This document shows, piece by piece, positions 1 through 8,453 of a stretch of DNA of 64,000 bases. The stretch covers positions 124,001 to 188,000 of the forward strand of contig JAKLIP010000002.1 in NCBI GenBank assembly GCA_022709545.1. Direction: 5' to 3'. The notes under the pieces are model-generated. The model was not told the DNA's origin. It worked only from the letters and a program-made list of their open reading frames with translations, and did no database searches. The position numbers and the translations under genes were made by a program. Every line of letters starts with the position of its first letter. Position 1 is the stretch's first letter. The DNA is from Patescibacteria group bacterium. GTDB lineage: Bacteria > Patescibacteriota > Minisyncoccia > Moranbacterales > GWC2-37-73.

Positions 1-101
1 ATTTGTTTTTGCCTTAAAAAAGCCTTTTTTATGTTTACATTGGTACGTGCTATTTTTAGAACAATTGCTTTAGTAATATCTTTACACATACCTATTTGAC
101 A

Positions 102-130
102 TTAACAAAATATTTTATTTTACTTATTAT
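102..130 (+). promoter_or_regulatory. promoter of histidine phosphatase gene
   Basis: TTAACA at 102-107 and TATTAT at 125-130 are separated by 17 bases. This predicts a start near 137, a short leader and the AAGGAGG ribosome site at about 147-153. Read by eye from consensus only. Confidence 0.5.
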
Positions 131-158
131 AGTACCAAAAAAAATAAAGGAGGGTTTT

Positions 159-626
159 ATGGAAAAAAGCGATACTGTTTTTATAGCAATACGACATGGG
201 AGTTATGATGACAGTAGAAATTTAAGTGAAAGGGGTCGGGAACAGATGATAAAAGTTGCTCAGCAAATAAAAGAAATGAATGTTAATAATTTTCCTGTGA
301 CCCTTATTTGTTCAACGGCGCCAAGAGCCCAACAGGGAGGGCAACTTATTGCAGAAGAACTGGGTATTCCTGCTGCAATGGTAATTTTTAAAGAGTGCCT
401 CTGGGAAGACAATGGCCATTTCCCAAATATTGATGAGGTCAAAAAACTTCTGGACGAAAATCTTCGTGAAAATACTATTCTTCTCGGAATATCACATCTT
501 GACCTCGTTCCGGCACTAGCTTCTCATGTAGCAAAAAAATTTGGTCATAAAGGTTATTTAAGTGAAACAAGCTATGGTCAGGGATGGCTTGTAAGCAAAG
601 CGATTTATCACCCATTTCCCAAGTGA
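159..626 (+). CDS. histidine phosphatase family protein
   Basis: A 155-residue cytosolic protein of the phosphoglycerate-mutase-like histidine phosphatase superfamily. The N-terminal RHG motif (IRHGSYDD) supplies the phosphorylated histidine. A second arginine lies in STAPRAQ and the second catalytic histidine in LGISHLDL. These enzymes remove phosphate from small molecules or proteins through a phosphohistidine intermediate; the substrate cannot be read from sequence. I start at ATG 159 because AAGGAGG lies just upstream; the frame is open to 96, but that extension has no ribosome site and crosses the predicted promoter. It is monocistronic, convergent with fusA and followed by a terminator. 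A SixA-like or general phosphatase role are both possible. Confidence 0.85.
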   Translation: MEKSDTVFIAIRHGSYDDSRNLSERGREQMIKVAQQIKEMNVNNFPVTLICSTAPRAQQGGQLIAEELGIPAAMVIFKECLWEDNGHFPNIDEVKKLLDENLRENTILLGISHLDLVPALASHVAKKFGHKGYLSETSYGQGWLVSKAIYHPFPK

Positions 627-668
627 TAAAAAAGGCTTTATTGTTAAATACTTATAAAGAACAAAATT

Positions 669-700
669 AAAAAGGAGCACAAATAATTGTGTTCCTTTTT
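669..700. terminator. bidirectional terminator between phosphatase gene and fusA
   Basis: AAAAAGGAGCACAA and TTGTGTTCCTTTTT pair through a four-base loop with one G-T pair. A-rich and T-rich flanks let it serve both the plus-strand gene and the str operon arriving from the right. Confidence 0.75.
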
Positions 701-775
701 CTATATTCAAAAAGTCATGATTTTTTACTTTAAAAAACAACCTCATGTGAAGTTGCTTTTATGAAATATTTAAGT

Positions 776-2851
776 TTATTTCTTCGTGATTATCCCCTCA
801 GCTACATTTTTTGGGACTTCACTGTAGCGTGAAAATTCCATGTAGTAACTGGCTCGTCCCTGAGTCATGCTTCTCATTTGTGTTGCATATCCAAACATAT
901 TTGCCAATGGAACCTCTGATTCAATTTCTTTAACTCTCGCATTACCTTCTCCACGATCATTGATCTCTTTTATCATTCCCCTTCGTGAGTTTATGTCTCC
1001 TACTACATCTCCCATGAATTGTTCTGGCGTTGTAACTACAACTTTCATAATTGGCTCTAAGATAACTGGATTAGCTCTTTTTACAGCTTCTTGCACAGCC
1101 ATAGACCCAGCAATTTTAAAAGCTGCTTCAGAAGAATCGACTTCATGGAAAGATCCGTCATATAATGTAACTTTAACATCTACCATTGGATAACCAGCTA
1201 AGACTCCATTTTCTAAAGCTTCTTTAACTCCAGCATTAACTGGCTTAATATATTCTTGGGGAATAACTCCACCTTTGATTTCATCAACAAATTCATAACC
1301 CTTACCTGGTTCTTGCGGTTCAACTTTTAGCCAGCAATGACCATATTGTCCACGTCCTCCAGATTGACGAATATATTTTCCTTCCGCCTGCGCTTCTGTT
1401 TTAATCGTTTCCCTATAAGCAACTTGCGGCTGACCGATATTGGCTTCAACATTAAATTCCCGTTTCATGCGATCAATAATGATATCTAGGTGAAGTTCTC
1501 CCATTCCAGAGATAATTGTCTGTCCGCTTTCTTCATCAGTTCTAAGACGTAGGGTTGGATCTTCACCGGCCAATTTTCTGAGAGCCATTCCCATTTTCTC
1601 CTGATCAGCTTTAGTTTTTGGTTCAACAGCAATATCAATAACTGGTTCTGGAAAAGTAATATTTTCCAATATAATCTGGTTTTGTTCATCGCAAAGAGTA
1701 TCTCCGGTTGTCGTATTTTTGAGTCCAACAAGCGCGCCGATTCCACCCGCAGAAATTTCCTGAATTTCTTCGCGGTGATTAGCATGCATCTGCAGTATGC
1801 GTCCGATCCTTTCTTTTTCTCCTTTGGTTGAATTTATAACATATGACCCAGCCTTTAATGTTCCTGAATAAACACGGAAGAAAGTCAGCTGACCCACGAA
1901 AGGATCTGTAGCAATTTTAAAAGCTAAAGCTGAAAATGGTTCACTGTTATCGGCTTTTCTTTCAATTTCTATTCCATCTTTCGGACTATTCCCCTTAACT
2001 GGAGGAATATCAATAGGTGATGGCAAATATTCTACAACTGCATCTAGAACTAACTGAACCCCCTTGTTACGAAGAGCTGTTCCTGTAAGCACAGGTACAA
2101 TTTTTACGTCAATAACCGCTTTGCGAAGCGCCGTCTTGAGTTCTTCAATAGAAATTTCTTCTCCATTCAGATATTTTTCAGTTAGCGCATCATCTGTTTC
2201 TGAAATTTTTTCAATCATCTTTTCTCGCATTTCTTTGGCTTTTTCCAAAAGCTCTGCTGGAACTTCATTCTCTACAACTTTTTCTCCCATATTACCTTCG
2301 AATGTGTAGGATTTCATTTTGATAAGATCAACAACACCACTAAATTCACTTCTTTCTCCGATCGGAATTTGAATGGCTACTGCATTCGGAGTCAAACGAT
2401 TCCAGATTGATTTCATGACAAAATTAAAATCAGCCCCTTCCTTATCAATCTTATTTACGAAACACATGCGCGGGACATGATATTTGTCAGCTTGGCGCCA
2501 AACAGTTTCAGATTGTGGTTCTACTCCTTCTTTTCCGTCAAAAATAACCACTGCGCCATCAAGCACCCGCAGCGATCTTTCTACTTCAACTGTAAAATCC
2601 ACATGTCCGGGAGTATCAATTATATTAATTTGATGCTCTTTCCAGAAACAAGTCGTAGCCGCACTGGTAATTGTAATTCCACGTTCGCGTTCCTGTTCCA
2701 TCCAGTCCATTGTTGCTTCACCCTCATGTACTTCTCCGATTTTATGAGTAATTCCAGTATAAAATAAAATACGCTCTGTGGTTGTTGTTTTCCCGCCGTC
2801 TATGTGAGCTATAATACCTATATTTCTCAGTTTAGAAATGTCCTTGGCCAT
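776..2851 (-). CDS. fusA: elongation factor G
   Basis: A 691-residue translational GTPase that drives ribosomal translocation and, with RRF, recycling. The P-loop is AHIDGGKTT (residues 15-23), DTPGH is at 79-83 and NKID near 135, followed by domains II-V at full family length. The residue before the P-loop GK pair is Gly where most EF-G have Ala (AHIDAGKT), a mild variant. It is the last gene of the rpsL-rpsG-fusA operon; no tuf follows. ATG start at 2851 is fixed by the conserved N-terminus. Confidence 0.97.
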   Translation of the reverse strand: MAKDISKLRNIGIIAHIDGGKTTTTERILFYTGITHKIGEVHEGEATMDWMEQERERGITITSAATTCFWKEHQINIIDTPGHVDFTVEVERSLRVLDGAVVIFDGKEGVEPQSETVWRQADKYHVPRMCFVNKIDKEGADFNFVMKSIWNRLTPNAVAIQIPIGERSEFSGVVDLIKMKSYTFEGNMGEKVVENEVPAELLEKAKEMREKMIEKISETDDALTEKYLNGEEISIEELKTALRKAVIDVKIVPVLTGTALRNKGVQLVLDAVVEYLPSPIDIPPVKGNSPKDGIEIERKADNSEPFSALAFKIATDPFVGQLTFFRVYSGTLKAGSYVINSTKGEKERIGRILQMHANHREEIQEISAGGIGALVGLKNTTTGDTLCDEQNQIILENITFPEPVIDIAVEPKTKADQEKMGMALRKLAGEDPTLRLRTDEESGQTIISGMGELHLDIIIDRMKREFNVEANIGQPQVAYRETIKTEAQAEGKYIRQSGGRGQYGHCWLKVEPQEPGKGYEFVDEIKGGVIPQEYIKPVNAGVKEALENGVLAGYPMVDVKVTLYDGSFHEVDSSEAAFKIAGSMAVQEAVKRANPVILEPIMKVVVTTPEQFMGDVVGDINSRRGMIKEINDRGEGNARVKEIESEVPLANMFGYATQMRSMTQGRASYYMEFSRYSEVPKNVAEGIITKK

Positions 2852-2898
2852 ACTTAATTAACTTTTACTTTTATATTAAAAAAGTTCTTGTATAAAAA

Positions 2899-3366
2899 TT
2901 ATGCAAAATGAGCAAAAGCTTTGTTGGCTTCAGCCATTCTGTGCGTATCGTCACGCTTTTTTATTGCACTTCCAACTTTATTTGATGCATCAATAAGTTC
3001 ATCAGCCAATTTTTCTGCCATTTTTTTACCTTTACGTGAACGTACAGCAGTCAATATCCAGCGAATTGCAAGAGTTTGCCTTCTTTCTCCGCTAACCTGT
3101 ATTGGCACTTGATAATTTGCTCCTCCTATTCTTTTTGATTTAAGCTCTAAAAGTGGCGAAACGTTTTTAATTGCCTGTTCAAAAATATTAAGTCCGCCCT
3201 TTTTAGTTCGATCATGAATAATATCAAAGCAATCGTAAATAATTTTTTCAGCAATATTACGCTTTCCATTTTTCACTAAATTGCCTATAAAACGACCCAC
3301 TAAAATATTTCCATATCTTGAGTCCGCTTTCCACTTTTTCTGAAATGTTCTTTTTCTTCTTGCCAT
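2899..3366 (-). CDS. rpsG: 30S ribosomal protein S7
   Basis: A 155-residue primary 16S rRNA-binding protein of the small-subunit head. The basic N-terminus and the motifs RYGN, GGANYQVP, RR.T.A.RW and HRMAEANKAFAHF are all present and the length is normal. It lies 20 bases after rpsL and 47 before fusA in the str operon. In other bacteria S7 represses this operon by binding its mRNA; no specific site was identified here. Confidence 0.97.
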   Translation of the reverse strand: MARRKRTFQKKWKADSRYGNILVGRFIGNLVKNGKRNIAEKIIYDCFDIIHDRTKKGGLNIFEQAIKNVSPLLELKSKRIGGANYQVPIQVSGERRQTLAIRWILTAVRSRKGKKMAEKLADELIDASNKVGSAIKKRDDTHRMAEANKAFAHFA

Positions 3367-3386
3367 TTTCTTCTTAAATTAAAATA

Positions 3387-3809
3387 TTATTCAGCTTTTA
3401 TTTTTGGTTTTTTAGTTCCATATTTACTACGGCTTCTGTTTCTTTTATCTGTTCCGGCACTATCAAGTACTCCGCGAACAATATGATAACGCACTCCAGA
3501 AAGATCTTTAACGCGTCCTCCTCGAATCATAACAATTGAATGCTCTTGGAGATTATGTCCAATTCCTGGAATGTATGCTGTTACTTCCATGCCATTTGTA
3601 AGTTTTACGCGAGCTATTTTTCGAAGCGCTGAATTTGGCTTTTTAGGTGTTGTAGTACCAACCTTAATGCAAACTCCGCGCTTAAAAGGATTGACTGTTT
3701 TTTTTGGTTTATTTTTAAGCGTGTTAAAAGTCATCATTATAGCAGGTGATTTTGTTTTTTTGGATGTAGATTTCCTTTTTTTCTTCATTAACTGATTTAT
3801 TGTTGGCAT
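3387..3809 (-). CDS. rpsL: 30S ribosomal protein S12 with internal insertion
   Basis: A 140-residue decoding-centre protein, about 16 residues longer than the usual ~124. [42 protein letters not shown]-like [13 protein letters not shown] and [10 protein letters not shown] are conserved. The extra length sits between SPA (near residue 23) and KRGVC, where [19 protein letters not shown] replaces a short linker. The lysine in TTTPKKPNS that is mutated in streptomycin-resistant strains is wild type. It is the first gene of the str operon, behind a strong promoter. Confidence 0.96.
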   Translation of the reverse strand: MPTINQLMKKKRKSTSKKTKSPAIMMTFNTLKNKPKKTVNPFKRGVCIKVGTTTPKKPNSALRKIARVKLTNGMEVTAYIPGIGHNLQEHSIVMIRGGRVKDLSGVRYHIVRGVLDSAGTDKRNRSRSKYGTKKPKIKAE

Positions 3810-3852
3810 ATTCTAAAAAATCAAAAACTTAAAGTTTAAAAATTAAAACCTA

Positions 3853-3870
3853 GGTGCTACAAGTAGCATC
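3853..3870 (-). promoter_or_regulatory. small hairpin in str-operon leader
   Basis: GATGCTAC and GTAGCACC (minus strand) pair through two bases in the transcribed leader between promoter and rpsL. It has no T-run, so it is not a terminator. It could help ribosomal-protein feedback or mRNA stability; that is a guess. Confidence 0.35.
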
Positions 3871-3909
3871 TTCGTCTTATATAAAAACGGCTTTTTGAAT
3901 AGCAAAATT

Positions 3910-3938
3910 ATAATAAACGATATTTTAAAACGTGTCAA
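3910..3938 (-). promoter_or_regulatory. promoter of rpsL-rpsG-fusA
   Basis: On the minus strand TTGACA (3933-3938) and TATTAT (3910-3915) are 17 bases apart, followed by a ~95-base leader to rpsL. A near-consensus sigma-70 promoter, as expected for a ribosomal operon. Confidence 0.8.
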
Positions 3939-3952
3939 TATTAAAATAAAAC

Positions 3953-3977
3953 GGGATGCCCACTTAAAAGACATCCC
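3953..3977 (-). terminator. terminator after MTH1-like Nudix gene
   Basis: GGGATG and CATCCC (minus strand) form a stem followed by GTTTTATTTT, 16 bases past the Nudix stop codon and just before the str promoter. Confidence 0.7.
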
Positions 3978-3992
3978 TATTAATTATTTAAA

Positions 3993-4487
3993 TTAACGAA
4001 GAAAGCGAGGACTGGCGAATTTAACTTTAATATCGAGAAAATTAAGATTTTCATCCCGAAATATTGTTCCGGTCAAATATTCTCCAGCAAGAATCCCAGG
4101 AACCCAAAACTCATCCCCTTTGATCATTTTATGAATAGGAAGATTCCTAAAGGAAAACCATTTTGGGTGCATTTCTTCAGTGCACTTACCTCCTCCTGAA
4201 AATTTATCAATGGTATAGACATGAAGTGTTTTTGGTTCTTTTCCTTTTATATCAATAAAAAATTTAGCTTTCTTTATAAGATCCGTTTCTTTAGCTATTA
4301 TTACTGCTTCCTGTTCAAGTTCAAGAATCTGTCTTTGGCAAGGATTCTCATCACCTTCTTCCATATTTCCTCCGAAACCGGAAAATAGATTTTTCCATGG
4401 ATCTTTTTGTCTTTCTCCGAGCAACACAAATTTTTCGGATACAAAATCAATTATAGGAAAAACAACAACCATTTCTTTGTTTCGCAT
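3993..4487 (-). CDS. MTH1-like Nudix family protein with degenerate Nudix box
   Basis: Best read as a relative of MTH1/8-oxo-dGTP diphosphatase. It shares FVLLGERQ, NLFSGFGGNMEEGDE and a C-terminal EEMHPKWFSF..LPIHKM..GDEFWVPGIL block that matches the MTH1 substrate pocket. The Nudix signature GX5EX7REUXEE is damaged: the region around residues 40-63 (from the GTG at 4490) reads GGNMEEGDENPCQRQILELEQEA, so the RE pair is LE and the EE pair is QE, and one residue is inserted. Metal-dependent hydrolysis may be weak or lost. The reading frame opens with GTG at 4490 followed at once by ATG at 4487; both lie behind GGAGGGAAGGAG. Monocistronic with its own terminator. Oxidised-nucleotide clean-up or a binding-only role are both possible. 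Confidence 0.75.
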   Translation of the reverse strand: MRNKEMVVVFPIIDFVSEKFVLLGERQKDPWKNLFSGFGGNMEEGDENPCQRQILELEQEAVIIAKETDLIKKAKFFIDIKGKEPKTLHVYTIDKFSGGGKCTEEMHPKWFSFRNLPIHKMIKGDEFWVPGILAGEYLTGTIFRDENLNFLDIKVKFASPRFLR

Positions 4488-4524
4488 CACTCCTTCCCTC
4501 CTTTTTAATGTACTATTTTTATAT

Positions 4525-5223
4525 TTATATTGCTATACCGAAAAATATATTCAACATAGTATTAATAAAATAACCTAAAGGCGCTGAAAAAATTATAACG
4601 CACAAAATTAACAACATAAAACCGTATTGCTCCATCATCATTATAGTTTCTGTCTTAAATGAAAAAATAGTAAAAAGCAGTTTAGAACCATCCAGTGGCG
4701 GAAAGGGGATGAGATTAAAAAAGGCTAGAAGCACATTCCAAAAAATTACAATCATTAAAAAAGCGAAAAATATTGAACCAAATGATCCTGAAACTATAGC
4801 AGATATTTGTTCCCATGAGGCAGTTTTTACTCCGTTAATTATGGCTGTTTTTACTGCCATGGGAATAAAAATAATCTTAGCTGCAATAGCAGCAACAAGA
4901 GCAATAAATATATTTGATCCTGGACCACCCAAGGCTACTGCCAGTGGCCCCCATTTATGATCTTTAAGGTTATATGGATTATAAGGAACAGGCTTTGCCC
5001 ATCCGAATGCAAAACCTGACATAACAAACATCGCTACAGGAACAATAATTGATCCCCATATATCTACATGCTTAACCGGATTTAAATTTAATCGGCCTGC
5101 ATATTTTGCAGTAGGATCTCCAAGCCAAAGCGCTACAAAGCCATGAGAAACTTCGTGTATTATTATTGAATACACTAATATTGCAATGTAAAAACCTATA
5201 AATATTATAGAATTTAAATCCAT
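4525..5223 (-). CDS. site-2-protease-type zinc metalloprotease (M50 family)
   Basis: A 232-residue integral membrane protease of the short S2P/RseP-like group without PDZ domains. HEVSH at residues 23-27 in the first membrane helix is the HEXXH zinc site, and NLIPFPPLDG in a late helix provides the third ligand. About five to six hydrophobic helices are visible. These enzymes cut substrates within the membrane, often anti-sigma factors; the target is unknown here. It is divergent from rpmB. ATG 5223 gives a helix-first N-terminus typical of the group. Confidence 0.88.
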   Translation of the reverse strand: MDLNSIIFIGFYIAILVYSIIIHEVSHGFVALWLGDPTAKYAGRLNLNPVKHVDIWGSIIVPVAMFVMSGFAFGWAKPVPYNPYNLKDHKWGPLAVALGGPGSNIFIALVAAIAAKIIFIPMAVKTAIINGVKTASWEQISAIVSGSFGSIFFAFLMIVIFWNVLLAFFNLIPFPPLDGSKLLFTIFSFKTETIMMMEQYGFMLLILCVIIFSAPLGYFINTMLNIFFGIAI

Positions 5224-5250
5224 ATTCTTTCAAATTATACAAATCCACTC

Positions 5251-5279
5251 TTGCCAAAACCCTTTGTGCATGATACAAT
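5251..5279 (+). promoter_or_regulatory. promoter of rpmB
   Basis: TTGCCA (5251-5256), 17 bases, then TACAAT (5274-5279), about 35 bases before the rpmB ATG. Confidence 0.65.
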
Positions 5280-5319
5280 GAAATGCGTAACAAATCAAAT
5301 TATTATTATAAAAAAACAT

Positions 5320-5493
5320 ATGAGTCGAGCATGTAATATATGCGGCCGCGGAACAACTTTTGGAAATTCACGAAGCCATTCAAATATAGCTACCCGAAGA
5401 AAATTTGCAATCAATATTCAAACTAAAAAAATTGACGGCAAAAAAGTAAAAATTTGTACAAAATGTATAAAAACCAAAAGTAAAAGCAAATAA
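5320..5493 (+). CDS. rpmB: 50S ribosomal protein L28, zinc-ribbon form
   Basis: A 57-residue large-subunit protein. MSRACNICGRGTTFGN, RRKFAINIQ and KVKICTKCIK match L28, and two CxxC pairs (near residues 5-8 and 47-50) give the zinc-binding form. I take ATG 5320; the in-frame extension back to 5251 is covered by the promoter. Single gene with its own promoter and a perfect terminator. Confidence 0.93.
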   Translation: MSRACNICGRGTTFGNSRSHSNIATRRKFAINIQTKKIDGKKVKICTKCIKTKSKSK

Positions 5494-5509
5494 ATATTTC
5501 TATTATTTT

Positions 5510-5553
5510 AAGAAAAATTCCTTCGCTCAGAAGCTTAGGAATTTTTCTTTTTT
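5510..5553 (+). terminator. terminator of rpmB
   Basis: A perfect 12-base inverted repeat, AAGAAAAATTCC and GGAATTTTTCTT, with a 16-base loop and a T-run. It can also stop minus-strand transcripts leaving the DUF378 gene. Confidence 0.8.
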
Positions 5554-5568
5554 GGATCCAAAAAACAT

Positions 5569-5781
5569 TTAGTCAGATTTTTTGCCCAACATATTCACTA
5601 TAAAAATAAAGTATACTCCTGAAAGTCCAACCAGACCATATACAATTCTAGACAATAATGACATACTGCCAAAAATGGCGGCCACTAAGTCAAAACCAAA
5701 TAAACCTAACAAACCCCAGTTCACAGCCCCTACAATTACAAGCACGAGAGCAACCCAATCCAACACATTTAATTTTTTCAT
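5569..5781 (-). CDS. DUF378 family small membrane protein
   Basis: A 70-residue protein with two hydrophobic helices. VGAVNWGLLGLFGFDLVAAIFG is close to the DUF378 signature. The function of the family is unknown. I start at ATG 5781, which follows GGAGGTGAT at good spacing; the frame is open further upstream but overlaps the exonuclease gene. It follows that gene on the same strand by about 70 bases and may be co-transcribed. Confidence 0.85.
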   Translation of the reverse strand: MKKLNVLDWVALVLVIVGAVNWGLLGLFGFDLVAAIFGSMSLLSRIVYGLVGLSGVYFIFIVNMLGKKSD

Positions 5782-5854
5782 AAATATCACCTCCTCTAGT
5801 TTTAATACTTGCAGACAATAATACAAAATATCTATGATTTTATAACAAATTTTC

Positions 5855-6517
5855 TCAAAATAATGTTTTTGACGTCTTTTCAAAAGTCATTTTTTTGTAT
5901 ATTTCCCGAGCAGTTTCAACATCTCTTTTACAATATTCAAGAATATCATTTATTTTTCCTTGTTTGTAGAATTCAGCAACTTGTGATCCATCAATTCCAT
6001 CTTTCGGTGAGGGTACGCCAAGTGCTAAAGCCAAATATTCCAAACCAACACCATTATTGCTCCATTTAACCCACTCTTTCATAGTATCGAAAATCGGATA
6101 ATTTCTGTATCGCGCAAAATTTATTTCATAAGCCGGCTTTACTCCGAGAACTATGGAACGCTGATAAATAAATCTTAGATCGAAATCCATGACGTTATGA
6201 CCGACAAAAATAAGTCCGTAATCTGGATACTGTACGTTGCGCGGAGCTATACTGAGCGCATTCACTAAATCCCAGAATTCCTGCAATGTCTTTTTTTCAT
6301 TATTTTCATTGTAAAAATTCTTAGGCTTTTCATCATCCACTGCATAGCCAATGCAAAGTATGCGACCATAAGCGCCGTCAAAACTGGTCTTGACCAGAAA
6401 GTCATCGAATTTTTCCTGGCTAAATTCATCATGCTTTTTGTCAAAAAGAATTTTTAAAGTTTCTTTTTTTTCTTCATCTGCTGGTAAGGTTTCAATATCT
6501 AAGAATAATTTATGCAT
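5855..6517 (-). CDS. 3'-5' exonuclease, RNase H-like DEDDy family
   Basis: A 220-residue stand-alone exonuclease related to the proofreading domain of B-family polymerases. Motif I is LFLDIETLP (D7, E9), motif II is GHNVMDFD, and motif III is YCKRDVE near residue 198, the Y-x3-D form that marks DEDDy enzymes. It should remove 3' nucleotides with two metal ions. No polymerase domain is attached. First gene of a short minus-strand run; likely repair or RNA processing. Confidence 0.85.
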   Translation of the reverse strand: MHKLFLDIETLPADEEKKETLKILFDKKHDEFSQEKFDDFLVKTSFDGAYGRILCIGYAVDDEKPKNFYNENNEKKTLQEFWDLVNALSIAPRNVQYPDYGLIFVGHNVMDFDLRFIYQRSIVLGVKPAYEINFARYRNYPIFDTMKEWVKWSNNGVGLEYLALALGVPSPKDGIDGSQVAEFYKQGKINDILEYCKRDVETAREIYKKMTFEKTSKTLF

Positions 6518-6575
6518 ATTTTTTATAAATATATTATATTAAAAAATGAATAACTTAAGCGAATTATCAATAACT

Positions 6576-7181
6576 TTAGAAAGCTTTCTGCAGAGCTTTT
6601 ATTTGCTTTTTTATTTTTTTGTATTCTGGAATATTATGCATTACTAAATTCCAAAATTTTTCAGAATGATTAAATTCCCGAAGATGGCAAAGTTCGTGAA
6701 CAATAATATAATTTACACATTCTTCCGGCAAAAATATTATTTTGTAATTGAAATTCAAATTTCCCTTGGAACTACAGCTCCCCCATCTTGTTTTTTGATT
6801 TCTGATAATTATTTTTTTATATTCAAATTTATAAACTTCATTAAGTTTCTCGATTTTTTTTATGACAAAATCTCTAGCATATTCTTTAAGTTTAAGATAT
6901 TCTTTCCTATTTTGCTGAAAAAGCAGGTTATTGTTGCTGATTTTTTTTATTTTTTCTGTTTTCTCTAAAATCCATTTGGAATTTTGCCGGATAAAATCGT
7001 CTGCATTCCATAAGCCTAAGCGCCAGGGCAAGGTTACTGTACAATTTCCATCACAAGATATGGCTATTTTTAATCTTATTGCTTTTCTATGCCTGCGAAT
7101 TGTATACTTAATTTTTTCATTATTAAGAATAATATTTTTAGTAACAATTGTATATTTATTTTTAGGTTTTAAAAAAGTCAT
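6576..7181 (-). CDS. YgjP-like (DUF45) metallopeptidase
   Basis: A 201-residue protein with the YgjP signature: RRHRKAIRLKIAIS N-terminal block, RWGSCSSKGNLNFN, and HELCH (162-166) with a following NHSEKFW that supplies the third zinc ligand. The fold is a minigluzincin-type zinc peptidase; substrates are not well defined. Its ATG overlaps the stop of the upstream Nudix gene by four bases (ATGA), so translation is probably coupled. Confidence 0.88.
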   Translation of the reverse strand: MTFLKPKNKYTIVTKNIILNNEKIKYTIRRHRKAIRLKIAISCDGNCTVTLPWRLGLWNADDFIRQNSKWILEKTEKIKKISNNNLLFQQNRKEYLKLKEYARDFVIKKIEKLNEVYKFEYKKIIIRNQKTRWGSCSSKGNLNFNYKIIFLPEECVNYIIVHELCHLREFNHSEKFWNLVMHNIPEYKKIKKQIKALQKAF

Positions 7182-7570
7182 ATAAATTTTTCGATAATTT
7201 TTTGCTTTACTTCAACTGGTAAAAGATTGGCTTCAGAAAGTTTGGATAATTCTACCCATTTCAATTCATAATGATTTTCTTCGCTATTTCTTTCAAGTTC
7301 TTCTCCGCCAAAAGTAGCCTCGCCTTTTATGTTTTTTGCCATGAAAAAATAATTATGCCATCCATTGCCTTCATTTTCCAAAAAAAGATAGTCAATTTCA
7401 GCATTCAAATTTGTTTCTTCTCTCAATTCACGGATAGCAGCAATTTCCGGAGATTCTCCATTTTCAATATGTCCGCCCAGCACTGCAAAATATTCAGAGT
7501 TGTTTCTTCTTCGATATATGAGAAGTATTTTATTGTTTTTTATCACAATAACTGCTGCGCGCTGAATCAT
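7178..7570 (-). CDS. Nudix hydrolase
   Basis: A 130-residue hydrolase with an intact Nudix box, GGHIENGESPEIAAIRELRE followed by ETNL, around residues 32-56. It should cleave a nucleoside diphosphate linked to another group (X), with Mg2+. It contrasts with the damaged box of the other Nudix protein at 3993-4487. Coupled by ATGA overlap to the YgjP-like gene downstream. Substrate not predictable. Confidence 0.9.
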   Translation of the reverse strand: MIQRAAVIVIKNNKILLIYRRRNNSEYFAVLGGHIENGESPEIAAIRELREETNLNAEIDYLFLENEGNGWHNYFFMAKNIKGEATFGGEELERNSEENHYELKWVELSKLSEANLLPVEVKQKIIEKFI

Positions 7571-7586
7571 AGTTTTATTTTTAATG

Positions 7587-7657
7587 TCGGGATGCCGGGA
7601 ATTGAACCCGGTCTACATCCACCCCATGGACGCGTACTACCGGTATACTACACCCCG
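7587..7657 (-). tRNA. tRNA-Pro (GGG)
   Basis: Read on the minus strand, the acceptor CGGGGTG pairs with CATCCCG (one G-T). The D-arm is GTAT/GTAC. The anticodon arm CGTCC-ATGGGGT-GGATG gives anticodon GGG, and the T-arm CCGGG-TTCAATT-CCCGG is perfect. C1 at the acceptor end fits tRNA-Pro. CCA is not encoded. It lies between ndk and the Nudix gene. Confidence 0.93.
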
Positions 7658-7753
7658 CCTTATCCAAGCTTTAGCTAGGATTCGGCGTGTCAATGCCCAC
7701 GAGAATAAAAGCAAAGCTGGCTTATGCCTAAAGCATATCAGAATTGGAGCAAT

Positions 7754-7786
7754 AAAAAAAGCTCCTATAAATTGGAGCTTTTTTAT
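7754..7786. terminator. bidirectional terminator after ndk
   Basis: AAAAAAGCTCC and GGAGCTTTTTT flank an eight-base loop. It ends ndk (minus strand) and has A/T runs on both sides. Confidence 0.8.
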
Positions 7787-7799
7787 ATTAAAAGCAAAG

Positions 7800-8405
7800 T
7801 TATTCAATTATACCGTCCAGATTTACATCATATAAAATTTGATCCTGTACTAATCTGTATTTTAATATTTCATTTTCATTAAACCAAAGAGCGATTTCTC
7901 TTTCTGCTTCTTCTGGACTTTCTGAACAATGAACTAAGTTTCTTACAGCCCTTCCGTCAATTCCAGACAAGGCATAAGAATCTATTGTTAAATCTCCACG
8001 AATAGTTCCAATATCTGAAGACAATGGTTCTGTTCCACCAACAATCTTTCTGACAATTCCAACCGCTTGATTGCCTTCAACAATCATTACTATGACAGGA
8101 CCTGAAGTCATAAAAGCTACTAAATGACGCAGAATGTCCTTGCCATATTCAATGGCTGGTTTTTCCACTGGTAGCCTTTTGGCTTCAATTTCTTTAGCTA
8201 TATTTCCTCCCTTTTTTTCAAACCATTCATCATTCTTATTGTAATGTTTCCATAATTTATCTTCATCTAATACAACAAGCTTCATAGCTGTGAACTTTAA
8301 ACCCGTTCTTTCGATTCTTCTTATAATTTCTCCTATTAATGATCTTTGTATGCCATCAGGTTTTATGATGACAAATGTCCTTTCTTTTATGGCTGGATTT
8401 TTCAT
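7800..8405 (-). CDS. ndk: nucleoside diphosphate kinase with insertion
   Basis: A 201-residue enzyme that passes phosphate from ATP to nucleoside diphosphates through a phosphohistidine. FVIIKPDGIQRSLIGEII, the TSGPVIVMIVEG block, IRGD and NLVHCSES (H159) are all present. Usual length is ~140; about 45 extra residues lie after KLWKHY (from about residue 54, rich in Lys/Glu, containing WFEKKGGNIAKEIEAKRLP), plus a longer C-terminus. Similar inserted NDKs are known in some archaea and candidate phyla. Its own terminator follows. Confidence 0.93.
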   Translation of the reverse strand: MKNPAIKERTFVIIKPDGIQRSLIGEIIRRIERTGLKFTAMKLVVLDEDKLWKHYNKNDEWFEKKGGNIAKEIEAKRLPVEKPAIEYGKDILRHLVAFMTSGPVIVMIVEGNQAVGIVRKIVGGTEPLSSDIGTIRGDLTIDSYALSGIDGRAVRNLVHCSESPEEAEREIALWFNENEILKYRLVQDQILYDVNLDGIIE

Positions 8406-8453
8406 ATTTAAAAAAATTAATCTTTATTAGAATTTAATTTATCACAAAAAAAA

